Part shown: positions 36,807 to 45,536 of the stretch, piece after piece
Numbering within the stretch: position 1 is the first letter of the stretch
Layout: every line of letters begins with the position of its first letter
NCBI RefSeq assembly: GCF_900100085.1
Contig: NZ_FNEJ01000001.1
Location: 186,001 to 250,000, forward strand
Direction: 5' to 3'
Length of the DNA: 64,000 nucleotides
DNA from: Salipiger marinus
GTDB lineage: Bacteria; Pseudomonadota; Alphaproteobacteria; Rhodobacterales; Rhodobacteraceae
Notes under the pieces: model-generated
Seen by the model: only the letters and a program-made list of their open reading frames with translations
Told to the model about the DNA's origin: nothing
Database searches by the model: none
Position numbers and translations under genes: made by a program

Positions 36807-37418
36807 ATGTTGCCCGAAATCGTCACCTCCGCCCCCATGCTGGCCGTCTGGGCCGTGCTGGGCTATCTTCTGGGCTCCATCCCGTTCGGGGTGGTGCTGA
36901 CGCAGGCGCTGAATCTGGGCGACCTGCGCAAGATCGGATCCGGCAATATCGGCGCCACCAACGTGCTGCGCACCGGCAACAAGGCGGCGGCGGCGGCGAC
37001 CCTGATCCTTGACGGGGCCAAGGGCGCCGTGGCGGTGCTGCTGGCGCGCTGGCTGGCGGCAGAGGATGCGGCGCAGCTGGCGGGCTTCACCGCCTTTCTG
37101 GGCCACTGCTTTCCGGTCTGGCTGCGCTTTCACGGCGGCAAGGGCGTCGCCACCTTCCTTGGCCTGATGCTGGCGCTTTACTGGCCGGTGGGGCTGGTCA
37201 GCTGCGCCACATGGCTTGCCGCCGCCGCTTTGTCGCGCATTTCCTCGGTGGGCGCGCTGGTGGCGGCGCTGCTCTCCACCGCGTGGATGCTGCTGTTCGG
37301 CCGGATCGAGATGACGGCGCTGTGCCTTGCGCTGACGCTGCTGATCTTCTGGCGGCACCGCGCCAATCTGGACCGGCTCCGTGCGGGCACGGAGCCGAAG
37401 ATCGGCAAGAAGACCTAA
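36807..37418 (+). CDS. plsY: Acyl-phosphate:glycerol-3-phosphate acyltransferase
   Basis: 203-residue inner-membrane enzyme, first acylation step of phospholipid synthesis using acyl phosphate. Conserved motifs: GYLLGSIPFGVV, IGSGNIGATNVLR and HCFPVWLRFHGGKGVAT. About five membrane helices. Start one base after the preceding stop, so it is co-transcribed with the pyr genes, an arrangement seen in other Rhodobacterales. Ends in a four-base convergent overlap with the isomerase gene. Confidence 0.95.
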   Translation: MLPEIVTSAPMLAVWAVLGYLLGSIPFGVVLTQALNLGDLRKIGSGNIGATNVLRTGNKAAAAATLILDGAKGAVAVLLARWLAAEDAAQLAGFTAFLGHCFPVWLRFHGGKGVATFLGLMLALYWPVGLVSCATWLAAAALSRISSVGALVAALLSTAWMLLFGRIEMTALCLALTLLIFWRHRANLDRLRAGTEPKIGKKT

Positions 37419-38014
37419 AGCTTGCCGGACAGGTGCAGGTCCAGATCCTCCAGCCGGTCCTGCCCCCAGAACGGCGTGCCGTCGGCGGTGATGTAGAAGG
37501 GCGCGCCGAACACGCCGCGCGACACCGCTTCTTCAAGGTTGGCGGCATAGGTTTCCGCCCCGGCCAGCAGGCCGCGATCGGCCAGCGCCGGATCGAATCC
37601 CGCCCGGTCCAGACAGTCGCGGATCACGTCATCCTCGGCCACGTTACGCTCTTCGGCCCAGCAGGCGCGCAGGATGTTCTGCACCAGCGCCCCCACATCG
37701 CCGCCGCCCGCGTTCTGCGCCGCGATCACCGCATAGGCCGAAGGTGCCGGGTTGGTCGGCCAGTGCGCGGGCTTCACGTTGATCGGCAACCCCAGCTTTT
37801 TCGCCTGCCGCGCCAGATCGATCAGCCGGTAGGCCTGACGGCTGGGATGGCGGTCCTTGGGGGGCAGCCCGCCGGTGCGCGGGAACAGCGACATGGCATC
37901 CAGCGGCTTGTAGGTCACCGTGGCCCCGTGCCGGGCGGCGATCTGCTCCAGCCGGTTTCCCGCCAGATAGGTGTAGGGCGAGGTGGTGGCAAAAAAGTAG
38001 TCGATTTGTGCCAT
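37415..38014 (-). CDS. 2-hydroxychromene-2-carboxylate isomerase / DsbA-family protein
   Basis: 199 residues, thioredoxin-fold with helical insert. IDYFFATTSPYTYLAGNRL carries the catalytic Ser of HCCA isomerases (S-P-Y-T-Y) in place of a CxxC, plus KPAHWPTNPAPSAYAV and RGVFGAPFYI (cis-proline). Known enzymes are glutathione-dependent and act in naphthalene catabolism, but this family is widespread without it, and no aromatic genes are here. Start at 38014 has GAAGGA upstream. Confidence 0.87.
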   Translation of the reverse strand: MAQIDYFFATTSPYTYLAGNRLEQIAARHGATVTYKPLDAMSLFPRTGGLPPKDRHPSRQAYRLIDLARQAKKLGLPINVKPAHWPTNPAPSAYAVIAAQNAGGGDVGALVQNILRACWAEERNVAEDDVIRDCLDRAGFDPALADRGLLAGAETYAANLEEAVSRGVFGAPFYITADGTPFWGQDRLEDLDLHLSGKL

Positions 38015-38118
38015 GGTCTTCGATCCTTCCGGCATGAGCTTTGCCCCACGCTATCCGCGTGTTAAGGGCACCGCAACGTCACGAATCTGTCATTCGCACT
38101 GCCGGAGCGTCCTCCCCC

Positions 38119-39129
38119 ATGCCCACCGTCATCGAACCCAAGCTCATCGCGGGTAATGCTAACCGTCCCCTGGCCCAAGCCATCGCCCGCCGCATGTCGC
38201 TTTATCGCGGCATGTCGGTCGGTCTGGTCGATGCCCGGGTCGAACGCTTCAACGATCAGGAGATCTTTGTCGAGGTTTACGAAAACGTCCGCGGCGAGGA
38301 CATGTACATCCTCCAGCCGACCTCGAACCCGGCCAATGACAACCTGATGGAACTGCTCATCATGGCCGATGCGCTGCGCCGGTCCTCGGCCTCGCGCATC
38401 ACCGCCGTGATCCCTTATTTCGGCTATGCCCGTCAGGACCGCCGCACCAAGGCGCGCACGCCGATCACCGCCAAGCTGGTGGCAAACATGATCCACGAGG
38501 CAGGGATCGAACGGGTGCTGACCATGGATCTGCACGCCGCGCAGATTCAGGGCTTCTTCGACATCCCGGTGGACAACCTTTACGCCTCGCCGATTTTCGC
38601 GCTGGATATCCTCAAGCAGTTCAAGGGCCACGAGGACGAGGTGATGGTGGTGTCGCCCGATGTGGGCGGCGTGGCCCGCGCCCGCGAACTGGCCAAGCGC
38701 ATCAACGCGCCGCTGGCCATCGTCGACAAGCGCCGCGAAAAGGCTGGCGAGATCGCCGAAATGACCCTGATCGGCGAAGTCACCGGCAAGCGCTGCATCA
38801 TCGTGGATGACATCTGCGACACCGCCGGCACGCTGTGCAAGGCCGCCGAGGTGCTGATGGATCACGGCGCGACCGAGGTGCATGCCTATATCACCCATGG
38901 CGTGCTGTCCGGCCCGGCGGTGGAGCGGGTGAGGAATTCGGTGATGAAATCGCTGGTCATCACCGACAGCATCGCCGCCACCGAGGATGTGGCGACCGCG
39001 GGCAATATCCGCGTGCTGCCCACCGCGCCGATCTTTGCGCAGGCGATCCTGAACATCTGGAACGGCACCTCGGTGTCGTCGCTGTTCGAGGCGGATGTGC
39101 TGGGCCCGATCTACGAAGGCATTCTCTGA
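38119..39129 (+). CDS. prs: Ribose-phosphate pyrophosphokinase
   Basis: 336 residues; makes PRPP from ribose 5-phosphate and ATP for nucleotide, His and Trp synthesis. Signatures: [23 protein letters not shown]-binding [36 protein letters not shown], and the PRPP loop [13 protein letters not shown]. Start at 38119 (MPTVIEPKL). It stands alone on plus, divergent from the isomerase gene. Confidence 0.97.
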   Translation: MPTVIEPKLIAGNANRPLAQAIARRMSLYRGMSVGLVDARVERFNDQEIFVEVYENVRGEDMYILQPTSNPANDNLMELLIMADALRRSSASRITAVIPYFGYARQDRRTKARTPITAKLVANMIHEAGIERVLTMDLHAAQIQGFFDIPVDNLYASPIFALDILKQFKGHEDEVMVVSPDVGGVARARELAKRINAPLAIVDKRREKAGEIAEMTLIGEVTGKRCIIVDDICDTAGTLCKAAEVLMDHGATEVHAYITHGVLSGPAVERVRNSVMKSLVITDSIAATEDVATAGNIRVLPTAPIFAQAILNIWNGTSVSSLFEADVLGPIYEGIL

Positions 39130-39138
39130 TCCTGCGCC

Positions 39139-39158
39139 GGGGCGCCGCACGGCGCCCC
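39139..39158. terminator. Hairpin between prs and the lectin gene
   Basis: GGGGCGCC, GCAC loop, GGCGCCCC right after the prs stop; eight perfect pairs, no T-tract. Could serve both convergent genes. Confidence 0.5.
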
Positions 39159-39169
39159 GCCTGCCCCCT

Positions 39170-39517
39170 CTAGACCTGCCAGTCGTCCTCGCTGCCGATC
39201 TCTCCGATGGCGAGCCATGTCATCCGCGCCCGCGCCACGCGCGTGTCCGACCATGTGCGGAAGACCAGATCGAAGCCCTGTTCGGTGACATTCTCCGCCA
39301 GCAGATCGGCACGCAGATTGGCGCCGTGATCCACATCCCAGAGCGAGACTGCCACCTGCACCACCGGCGGCTGGCGGTAGGGTTCGGAAAAGCTGACGGG
39401 CTTGCGCCGTTCCCTTGGCCCGGATCCGGTCCACATGTCGCCGCCGGTGGCAAAATCGGAAAACAGATCCTCGGTGCCCTGATCGATGCCGATCACGCTG
39501 GCCCTTATCCTGCGCAT
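39170..39517 (-). CDS. H-type lectin domain protein
   Basis: 115 residues. The end FRTWSDTRVARARMTWLAIGE is the hallmark of the H-type lectin fold (snail agglutinin/discoidin-II type, GalNAc-binding in animals); upstream, KPVSFSEPYRQPPVVQVAVSLWDVD is the typical first-strand region. No signal peptide, so cytosolic unless exported non-classically. Start at 39517 is supported by GGAGAGG. Biological role in bacteria unknown. Confidence 0.8.
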   Translation of the reverse strand: MRRIRASVIGIDQGTEDLFSDFATGGDMWTGSGPRERRKPVSFSEPYRQPPVVQVAVSLWDVDHGANLRADLLAENVTEQGFDLVFRTWSDTRVARARMTWLAIGEIGSEDDWQV

Positions 39518-39605
39518 GCGGCCTCTCCCCCCGTGTCGCGTCGCGCGGCATCTTCGGCAAAGCCCGCGCAAAAGGAAACCGCCGAATCCGCGCCCCCCGC
39601 AAGAG

Positions 39606-39632
39606 AAAACCGCCGCGGCATCACCGCGACGG
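39606..39632 (-). terminator. Terminator of the sugar ABC operon
   Basis: CCGTCGCGG, TGATG loop, CCGCGGCGG (one mismatch), then TTTTCTC on the minus strand, 31 bases after the ATPase stop. Confidence 0.7.
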
Positions 39633-39662
39633 CCCGTCCTGCGCCTGCCGGGGGGACAAGGC

Positions 39663-40442
39663 TCAGGCCGGTTCCAGATGACCCTCCGGCACGGCGGCGC
39701 CGGTCATGTAGGCCACGGCATCGGACATGCTATGCGCCTTGGGGTCAATGACACAGAGCCGCTTGCCCAGCCGGTGAATGTGGATGCGGTCCGCCACCTC
39801 GAACACATGCGGCATGTTGTGCGAGATCAGGATGATCGGGATGCCCCGCGACCGCACCGACTGGATCAGCTCCAGCACGCGGCGGCTTTCCTTGACCCCC
39901 AGTGCTGCGGTGGGTTCGTCAAGGATCACCACGCGCGACCCGAAGGCCGCCGCCCGCGCCACCGCCACCCCCTGACGCTGGCCCCCGGACAGGGTTTCCA
40001 CCGTCTGGTTGATGTTCTGAATGGTCATCAGCCCCAGTTCGGCCAGCTTTTCGCGGGAAAACTCCTCCATCCGCTTGCGGTCAAGCTTGCGGAACACCTT
40101 GCCCATCACGCCGGGCATCCGCAGTTCGCGGCCCATGAACATGTTGTCGGCGATGGACAGCGCGGGCGACATGGCCAGCGTCTGATACACCGTCTCGATG
40201 CCCTGCGCCCGTGCATCGTTGGGCGAGGTGAAGGCGACGGGCTTGCCATCCAGCAGGATTTCGCCGCCATCCGGGATCACCGCGCCGGACAGCGCCTTGA
40301 TCAGCGTCGACTTGCCCGCGCCATTGTCCCCGATCACGGCCAGAATTTCGCCCGGACGCAGGTCGAAATCGCAATGGTCAAGCGCGGTCACCTTGCCGTA
40401 GCGCTTGACCAGCCCGCGGGCTTCAAGAACCGGAGTCGTCAT
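39663..40442 (-). CDS. frcA: Sugar ABC transporter ATP-binding protein (FrcA-like)
   Basis: 259-residue single-domain ATPase of the CUT2 importer class. Walker A GDNGAGKSTLIKALSG, signature LSGGQRQGVAVARAAAFG, Walker B VVILDEPTAALGV, and H-loop ISHNMPHVFEVADRI. CUT2 ATPases are usually tandem two-domain proteins (about 500 residues); the single-domain form is the hallmark of FrcA-type fructose/mannose/ribose importers. The ATG overlaps the permease stop. Symbol by family resemblance. Confidence 0.87.
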   Translation of the reverse strand: MTTPVLEARGLVKRYGKVTALDHCDFDLRPGEILAVIGDNGAGKSTLIKALSGAVIPDGGEILLDGKPVAFTSPNDARAQGIETVYQTLAMSPALSIADNMFMGRELRMPGVMGKVFRKLDRKRMEEFSREKLAELGLMTIQNINQTVETLSGGQRQGVAVARAAAFGSRVVILDEPTAALGVKESRRVLELIQSVRSRGIPIILISHNMPHVFEVADRIHIHRLGKRLCVIDPKAHSMSDAVAYMTGAAVPEGHLEPA

Positions 40443-41509
40443 GCCGTCACCTTTCTGATCCACTGGTCCACGGTCACGGCGGCGATGATCAGCACGCCGA
40501 TCAGCAGATAGGTCCATTGCGGGTCCGCACCGGCCATGCGCAGGCCCAGTTCGAACACGCCCACGATCAGCGCGCCGAAAAACGCCCCCACGATCGACCC
40601 GCGCCCGCCAAAGAGCGAGATGCCCCCGATCACCACGGCGGTGATGGCCTGAATGTTGCCGATGACGCCGGTGGTGGCCGAGGGAGAGACGGAGCCGAAG
40701 CGCCCGATCATCACCCAGCCCGCCAGCCCGCAGATGAAACCCACGACCATATAAACCGACATCAGCGTCTTGTGACGGTCGACCCCGGCCAGCTGCGCGG
40801 CTTCGGGATCGTCGCCCACGGCATAGACATGGCGGCCCCATGCGGTCGACCGCAGCACATAGGCCAGCACCAGCACCACCAGCAGCATCAGCACCACGCC
40901 CAGCGTGAACACCGCCCCGCCAAGGGTGAACTTGGTGCCAAGGAACTGCAGGAAGGGCGCGCTGGTCTCGATGTCCTGAGCGCGGATGGTCTCGTTCGCG
41001 GAATAGAGGTAATTCACCGCCAGCACGATCTGCCACATGCCCAGCGTCACGATGAAGGGCGGCAGGCGCAGGCGGCTGACCAGCCAGCCATTGGCCGCCC
41101 CGATGGCGGTGCCGCAGGCAAGGCCGATGGGCACAGCCAGACCGGCGGGCACGCCATAGCGGAAGCTGACCTGCCCCATGATGACCGAACACAGCACCGC
41201 GATGGCCCCCACCGACAGGTCGATGCCTGCGGTCAGGATGATCAGCGCCTGCGCGGCGGCCAGCACCCCCACGATCTGCACCTGCTGCAGGATCAGCGTC
41301 AGCGCGAAGGGCGAAAAGAATTTCGACCCCAGCACAAGGCCGAAGATGATGCAGGCCGCCAGCAGCACGATCAGCGGCACCAGCGCGGGCGTGCTGTGCA
41401 GCGCGTCGTGGAAGCGGGACCAGACGCTCTTCTTGCCCCGGTCGAATTCGGCAAATTTTTCGGCGTTGCGCGTGCGCACAACGTCTTCGTATCTGTCAGA
41501 GCTGGCCAT
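40439..41509 (-). CDS. frcC: Sugar ABC transporter permease (FrcC-like)
   Basis: 356 residues, RbsC/FrcC family inner-membrane permease with about ten helices. A long hydrophilic N-terminus (about 1-40) precedes the first helix; conserved ILTAGIDLSVGAIAVLCSVIMG and AITAVVIGGISLFGGRGSIVG are the family's signature segments. Start at 41509 has GGAGG upstream. Co-translated with the ATPase (four-base overlap). Confidence 0.9.
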   Translation of the reverse strand: MASSDRYEDVVRTRNAEKFAEFDRGKKSVWSRFHDALHSTPALVPLIVLLAACIIFGLVLGSKFFSPFALTLILQQVQIVGVLAAAQALIILTAGIDLSVGAIAVLCSVIMGQVSFRYGVPAGLAVPIGLACGTAIGAANGWLVSRLRLPPFIVTLGMWQIVLAVNYLYSANETIRAQDIETSAPFLQFLGTKFTLGGAVFTLGVVLMLLVVLVLAYVLRSTAWGRHVYAVGDDPEAAQLAGVDRHKTLMSVYMVVGFICGLAGWVMIGRFGSVSPSATTGVIGNIQAITAVVIGGISLFGGRGSIVGAFFGALIVGVFELGLRMAGADPQWTYLLIGVLIIAAVTVDQWIRKVTA

Positions 41510-41619
41510 GTGGCGCCTCCCCCCTATCGGGCATGCGCCCTGAACGCAGGGCACATGCGGTCCGTCTGTTCAGGATTGCCAGAACGGCCCGCCCCGGCAG
41601 GGGCGGGCCAGAGCGGGGA

Positions 41620-42633
41620 TCACCCCCAGCAGAGTTTCTGGCCTTCTTCGACCGAAATCGACTCCACGCCGTCCACCGGCTCGTCGGTCACCAGCGTCAC
41701 GCCGGTGTCGAAGAAGTTCTTGCCCTCGGTCGCTTCGGGCTTGGTGCCGTCCTTGGCGAAGGCGGCGATCGCCTCGATGCCCTTGGAGGCCATCAGCAGC
41801 GGATACTGCTGCGAGGTGGCGCCGATCACGCCATCGGCCACGTTCTGCACACCCGGGCAGCCGCCATCCACCGACACGATCAGCACGTCATTTTCGCGCC
41901 CGATCGCCTTCAGCGCCTCATAGGCGCCCGCGGCGGCGGGTTCGTTGATGGTGTAGACCACGTTGATCATCGGATCGCTGGCCAGAAGGTTCTCCATCGC
42001 CTTGCGGCCACCCTCTTCGTTGCCCTGGGTCACGTCATGGCCCACCACGCGCGGATCGGTCTCGTCGCCCCAGCGGTTGGGATCGCCCAGATCGATGCCG
42101 AAGCCCTGCAGGAAGCCCTGATCGCGCAGCACGCCCACGGTGGGCTGGCTGACATCCAGATCCAGCATGGCGATCTTGGCATCCGCCGCGGCATCGCCCA
42201 GCTTGGCCAGCGTCCATTTGCCGATCAGCTCCCCGGCAAGGAAGTTGTCGGTGGCAAAGGTCATGTCGGCGGCGTCGATGGGATCAAGCGGCGTGTCCAG
42301 CGCGATGACAAGAATGCCCGCGTCGCGCGCCTGCTGCACGACCGGCACGATGGCCGAGGTGCTGGACGCGGTGATCAGGATGCCCTTGGCGCCGTTGGCG
42401 ATGCAGGTTTCAATCGCGGCCACCTGCGTTTCGTTGTCGCCATCGACCTTGCCGGCATAGCTGTTCAGCGTGATGCCCAGCTCCTTGGCCTTGGCTTCGG
42501 CGCCTTCGCGCATCTTCACGAAGAACGGGTTGGTGTCCGTCTTGGTGATGATGCAGGCCGACACGTCCTGCGCGGCGGCGGCGCCTGCGGTGGCGGCAAG
42601 CGCAATTGCACTGATGGAAAGCAGTTTCTTCAT
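41620..42633 (-). CDS. frcB: Sugar ABC transporter substrate-binding protein (FrcB-like)
   Basis: 337 residues with a signal peptide ([22 protein letters not shown]) and a periplasmic-binding fold of the ribose/fructose cluster: [43 protein letters not shown] and [10 protein letters not shown]. Two-Cys content suggests a disulfide. The closest concept is FrcB of rhizobia (fructose, also mannose/ribose). First gene of the operon, preceded by GGGAGGA. Confidence 0.9.
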   Translation of the reverse strand: MKKLLSISAIALAATAGAAAAQDVSACIITKTDTNPFFVKMREGAEAKAKELGITLNSYAGKVDGDNETQVAAIETCIANGAKGILITASSTSAIVPVVQQARDAGILVIALDTPLDPIDAADMTFATDNFLAGELIGKWTLAKLGDAAADAKIAMLDLDVSQPTVGVLRDQGFLQGFGIDLGDPNRWGDETDPRVVGHDVTQGNEEGGRKAMENLLASDPMINVVYTINEPAAAGAYEALKAIGRENDVLIVSVDGGCPGVQNVADGVIGATSQQYPLLMASKGIEAIAAFAKDGTKPEATEGKNFFDTGVTLVTDEPVDGVESISVEEGQKLCWG

Positions 42634-42705
42634 GGTATCCTCCCGATGGTCGGGCAGCGGGCCGGGCCGCGCTACCCTCTCTCCGTCCTCCAACGGATCG
42701 CTGCC

Positions 42706-42735
42706 TAGATAGGCCTGATTCCCGGCTTCGGTCAA
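42706..42735 (-). promoter_or_regulatory. frcB promoter
   Basis: On the minus strand TTGACC (42735-42730), 18 bases, TATCTA (42711-42706), about 70 bases before the frcB ATG. The -35 lies beside the AT-rich operator. Confidence 0.55.
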
Positions 42736-42737
42736 TA

Positions 42738-42758
42738 AATAAATCCACTTGATTTATT
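42738..42758. promoter_or_regulatory. AT-rich operator between frcB and the ROK regulator
   Basis: Perfect inverted repeat AATAAATC-N5-GATTTATT, an AT island in a GC-rich region. It abuts the frcB -35 and overlaps a possible -35 (TTGATT, 42749-42754) for the ROK gene. AT-rich palindromes are the usual targets of ROK repressors (NagC, Mlc, XylR). Confidence 0.7.
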
Positions 42759-42799
42759 AACCCACCGCCGTAGGGTCCGGCTCAGGGAGGACCGGAGAG

Positions 42800-43969
42800 A
42801 TGGATGCAGGAGAGATCCGCAAGCTGAGCGACGGTGCGAACCAGTCGGGCGTGCGGGCCCATAACGAACGGCTGATCCTGTCGGTGATCCAGCGCCATGG
42901 CGAGATGCCGGGCAGCGACATCGCCAAGCTGACCGGACTGTCGGCACAGACCGTGTCCAACATCCTGCGCAAGCTGGAGGCCGAGCAGTTCGTGCTGCGC
43001 CGTGCGCCGAAACGCGGGCGGGTGGGCAAACCTTCGGTGCCGATGACGCTGAACCCCGATGGCGCGCTGTCCTTCGGGCTGAAGATCGGGCGGCGCTCGG
43101 CGGATCTGGTGGTGATGAACCTCGCAGGCGAAGTGCTGGGCGCCAGCCAGACCACCTTCCGCTATCCCATGCCGGGCGAGGTGTTCGGCTATCTGGCCGA
43201 TGGCATGGCCGATCTGGCCCGCGATCTTGATCCGGGCCAGCGGGACCGGCTCTGCGGCATCGGCATCGCCGCGCCCTCCGAGATCTGGGCATGGACCGAG
43301 GTGCTGGGCGCGCCGGAGGATTTCACCGTCTGGCGCGAGATCGACGTGGCGCAGGAAGTGGCGCGGATCAGCCCGCTGCCGCTGTTTACCGAAAACGACG
43401 CCACCGCCGCCTGCCGCGCCGAACATGTGTTTGGCCGGGGCCGGGAATATGTGGATTACGCCTATTTCTTCATTGGATCCTTCATCGGCGGCGGTGTCGT
43501 GCTGAATTCCAGCGTGGTGGTGGGCGGCAAAAAGAACGCGGGCGCCTTCGGCTCGCTGCGGGTCTGCCAGCCGGGGGGCGAGGTGCCGCTGCTGGATGCT
43601 GCCTCGCTTTATCTGCTGGAATCGGCCCTGACCGGGACCGGACGCGACACCACGGCGCTGTGGCAGATGCCGCAGGTCTGGCACGGGTTCGAACCGGAGC
43701 TGAGCGGGTGGATCGCCACCACGGGCCGGGCGCTGGCCCATGCCACGCGCAGCATCGGATCGGTGATGGATTTCGAGGCGATCCTGATCGACGGCGCCTT
43801 TCCCGCTGACGTGCGGCACCGGCTGGTCGATGCCACACGCACCGAGCTTTCGCGGCTCGACACGCGGGGCCTGCTGCCGCCCCGCCCCGAGGCCGCGCAG
43901 GTGGGCGGCAATGCCCGGGCGCTGGGGGCGGCCTGCGCCCCGATCTGGGCGCAGTATTTCTTTCAGTGA
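42800..43969 (+). CDS. frcR: ROK-family transcriptional repressor (FrcR-like)
   Basis: 389 residues: winged-helix N-terminus (about 18-75, PGSDIAKLTGLSAQTVSNILRKLE) and a C-terminal ROK sugar-kinase-like fold. The latter includes FTENDATAACRAEHVFGRG and YAYFFIGSFIGGGVVLN. The zinc-binding C-x-C-x4-C cluster of ROK kinases/NagC is not evident (only LRVCQPGGEVPL), as in several alphaproteobacterial ROK regulators. Divergent from frcBCA and presumably binds the operator between them, released by the transported sugar. Confidence 0.87.
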   Translation: MDAGEIRKLSDGANQSGVRAHNERLILSVIQRHGEMPGSDIAKLTGLSAQTVSNILRKLEAEQFVLRRAPKRGRVGKPSVPMTLNPDGALSFGLKIGRRSADLVVMNLAGEVLGASQTTFRYPMPGEVFGYLADGMADLARDLDPGQRDRLCGIGIAAPSEIWAWTEVLGAPEDFTVWREIDVAQEVARISPLPLFTENDATAACRAEHVFGRGREYVDYAYFFIGSFIGGGVVLNSSVVVGGKKNAGAFGSLRVCQPGGEVPLLDAASLYLLESALTGTGRDTTALWQMPQVWHGFEPELSGWIATTGRALAHATRSIGSVMDFEAILIDGAFPADVRHRLVDATRTELSRLDTRGLLPPRPEAAQVGGNARALGAACAPIWAQYFFQ

Positions 43970-43975
43970 CCGTTT

Positions 43976-44236
43976 TCAGGGGCGGCGCGGCTCCGCCCCG
44001 AGGCGGGCCAGCGCCAGCGCCTCGGCGCGCTGCAGGCGGGCCAGCGCCGCGTCCGGGCTTTCGCCGCGCGCCCGCGCCGCCTGCCAGATCCGGCGGCAGG
44101 AGGCGGGCGACCATGGCAGCGCCGCTTGGGTCAGCCAGCGGCGCAGCACCGGCGGCAGGCTGTCGAAGGCGCGCATCGGATCCTCGGCCCGGCGGCGGCG
44201 CGGCAGGGCCACCTGCCCCAGATTGCCGCCACGCAT
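43976..44236 (-). CDS. DUF6525 family small protein
   Basis: 86 residues: [20 protein letters not shown] opening, then ALPWSPASCRRIWQAARARG, a pattern I recognise from small Rhodobacterales proteins grouped as DUF6525. Basic, helical, no signal peptide. Its ATG overlaps the stop of the COG0523 gene (TGATG), so it shares the Zur-controlled transcript; a GTG one codon earlier is possible. Function unknown. Confidence 0.72.
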   Translation of the reverse strand: MRGGNLGQVALPRRRRAEDPMRAFDSLPPVLRRWLTQAALPWSPASCRRIWQAARARGESPDAALARLQRAEALALARLGAEPRRP

Positions 44237-45432
44237 CACGCCGCCGCCGCCTCTGCCCGGCGCCAGACCGGGAAGGGATCGGCGCCACCCGGCGTCACCT
44301 CGGCGCAGAGGGCGGCGTCCAGCGCGGCGGACAGGTCCGGCCAGTTGATGCCGCTGCCGATGAACACCAGTTCCTGCCGCCGGTCCCCCCATGGCTCCTG
44401 CCAGTGGCGGGCCAGATAGTCGCGGGCGCCGTCATGGCCGGGCCAGCGGTCGCGCGGCACGGCGGCCCACCATGTGCCCAGCGGGGCGACGCTGGACAGC
44501 GCCCCCGCCAGCGAAAACTCCGCCACCCAGTCGGGGCGGGTGGCGATCCAGAAATGCCCCTTGGCCCGGATCACCCCCGGCAGCGGTCCGTTCAGCAGAT
44601 CATGGACCTTCTGCGGGTCAAACGGCCTGCGCGCGCGGAAAACATGCGAGGTGACGCCATATTCCTCGGTTTCGGGCACGTGATCGGCAAAGCCATACAG
44701 TTCCTTGGCCCACATCGGATGGCTGTGCGCCCTGTCGAAATCGAAAAGCCCGGTATCCAGCACCGCCGCCACCGGCACATCGGCGCGGTCCACCTCAAGA
44801 ATGCGGGCATCGGCGTTGAGACTGCGCAGGATCAGCCGCGCCGCCTCGGTCCGCTCCGGTCCGGCATCGCTGACCTTGTTGAGCACAAGGACATCGGCGA
44901 ATTCGATCTGGTCGGTCAGCAGATGCACCAGCGTGCGGTCATCGCCCGCTCCCATCGTCTCGCCCCGGTCGCGCAGCAGGTCATGCCCCGAGAAATCGCG
45001 CAGCAGGTTCACCGCATCCACCACCGTCACCATGGTGTCGAGCCGCGCCACATCCGACAGGCTCTGCCCCTCTGCGTCGCGGAAGTCAAAGGTGGCGGCG
45101 ACCGGCAGCGGTTCGGAAATGCCGGTGGATTCGATCAGCAGCGTGTCAAAACGGCCCGCCTCGGCCAGTCGGCGCACCTCGGTCAGCAGGTCGTCGCGCA
45201 GGGTGCAGCAGATGCAGCCATTGGACATTTCCACCAGCGTTTCCTCGGTCCGGCTCAGATCGGTTTCCGCGCGCACCAGATCGGCGTCGATGTTGACCTC
45301 CGACATGTCGTTGACGATGACCGCCACGCGCCGCCCGTCGCGGTTGTTCAGAAGGCGGTTGAGCAGCGTGGTCTTGCCGGCCCCCAGAAAGCCGGACAGC
45401 ACGGTGACGGGAAGGCGGGGATCGGTCTGCAT
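44236..45432 (-). CDS. zigA: COG0523 (CobW/ZigA-type) GTP-dependent zinc metallochaperone
   Basis: 398 residues. GTPase Walker [18 protein letters not shown], the metal-binding GCICC motif (C73, C75, C76), NKVSD G4 motif, and a C-terminal CobW_C domain with the pattern [16 protein letters not shown]. The Zur-type palindrome enclosing its promoter marks it as the zinc-starvation branch (ZigA/ZagA), which passes zinc to client enzymes, rather than cobalamin synthesis. Cytosolic. Confidence 0.88.
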   Translation of the reverse strand: MQTDPRLPVTVLSGFLGAGKTTLLNRLLNNRDGRRVAVIVNDMSEVNIDADLVRAETDLSRTEETLVEMSNGCICCTLRDDLLTEVRRLAEAGRFDTLLIESTGISEPLPVAATFDFRDAEGQSLSDVARLDTMVTVVDAVNLLRDFSGHDLLRDRGETMGAGDDRTLVHLLTDQIEFADVLVLNKVSDAGPERTEAARLILRSLNADARILEVDRADVPVAAVLDTGLFDFDRAHSHPMWAKELYGFADHVPETEEYGVTSHVFRARRPFDPQKVHDLLNGPLPGVIRAKGHFWIATRPDWVAEFSLAGALSSVAPLGTWWAAVPRDRWPGHDGARDYLARHWQEPWGDRRQELVFIGSGINWPDLSAALDAALCAEVTPGGADPFPVWRRAEAAAA

Positions 45433-45493
45433 CGGGCAGGCTCCTGTGGCGGATGTGGCGGATCAGGGGCCGGAGTCGTCCGGCGCCCATGTA

Positions 45494-45527
45494 GTTACGT
45501 TATAACGTAACGATTCGCAAACCGCAA
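45494..45527 (-). promoter_or_regulatory. Zur box with embedded promoter of the COG0523 gene
   Basis: Perfect 18-base palindrome GTTACGTTATAACGTAAC at 45494-45511, close to alphaproteobacterial Zur boxes. On the minus strand TTGCGG (45527-45522), 17 bases, TATAAC (45504-45499) makes a good promoter whose -10 is the palindrome centre, so bound Zur would block polymerase. About 62 bases before the start codon. Confidence 0.82.
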
Positions 45528-45536
45528 AACCGGGGC

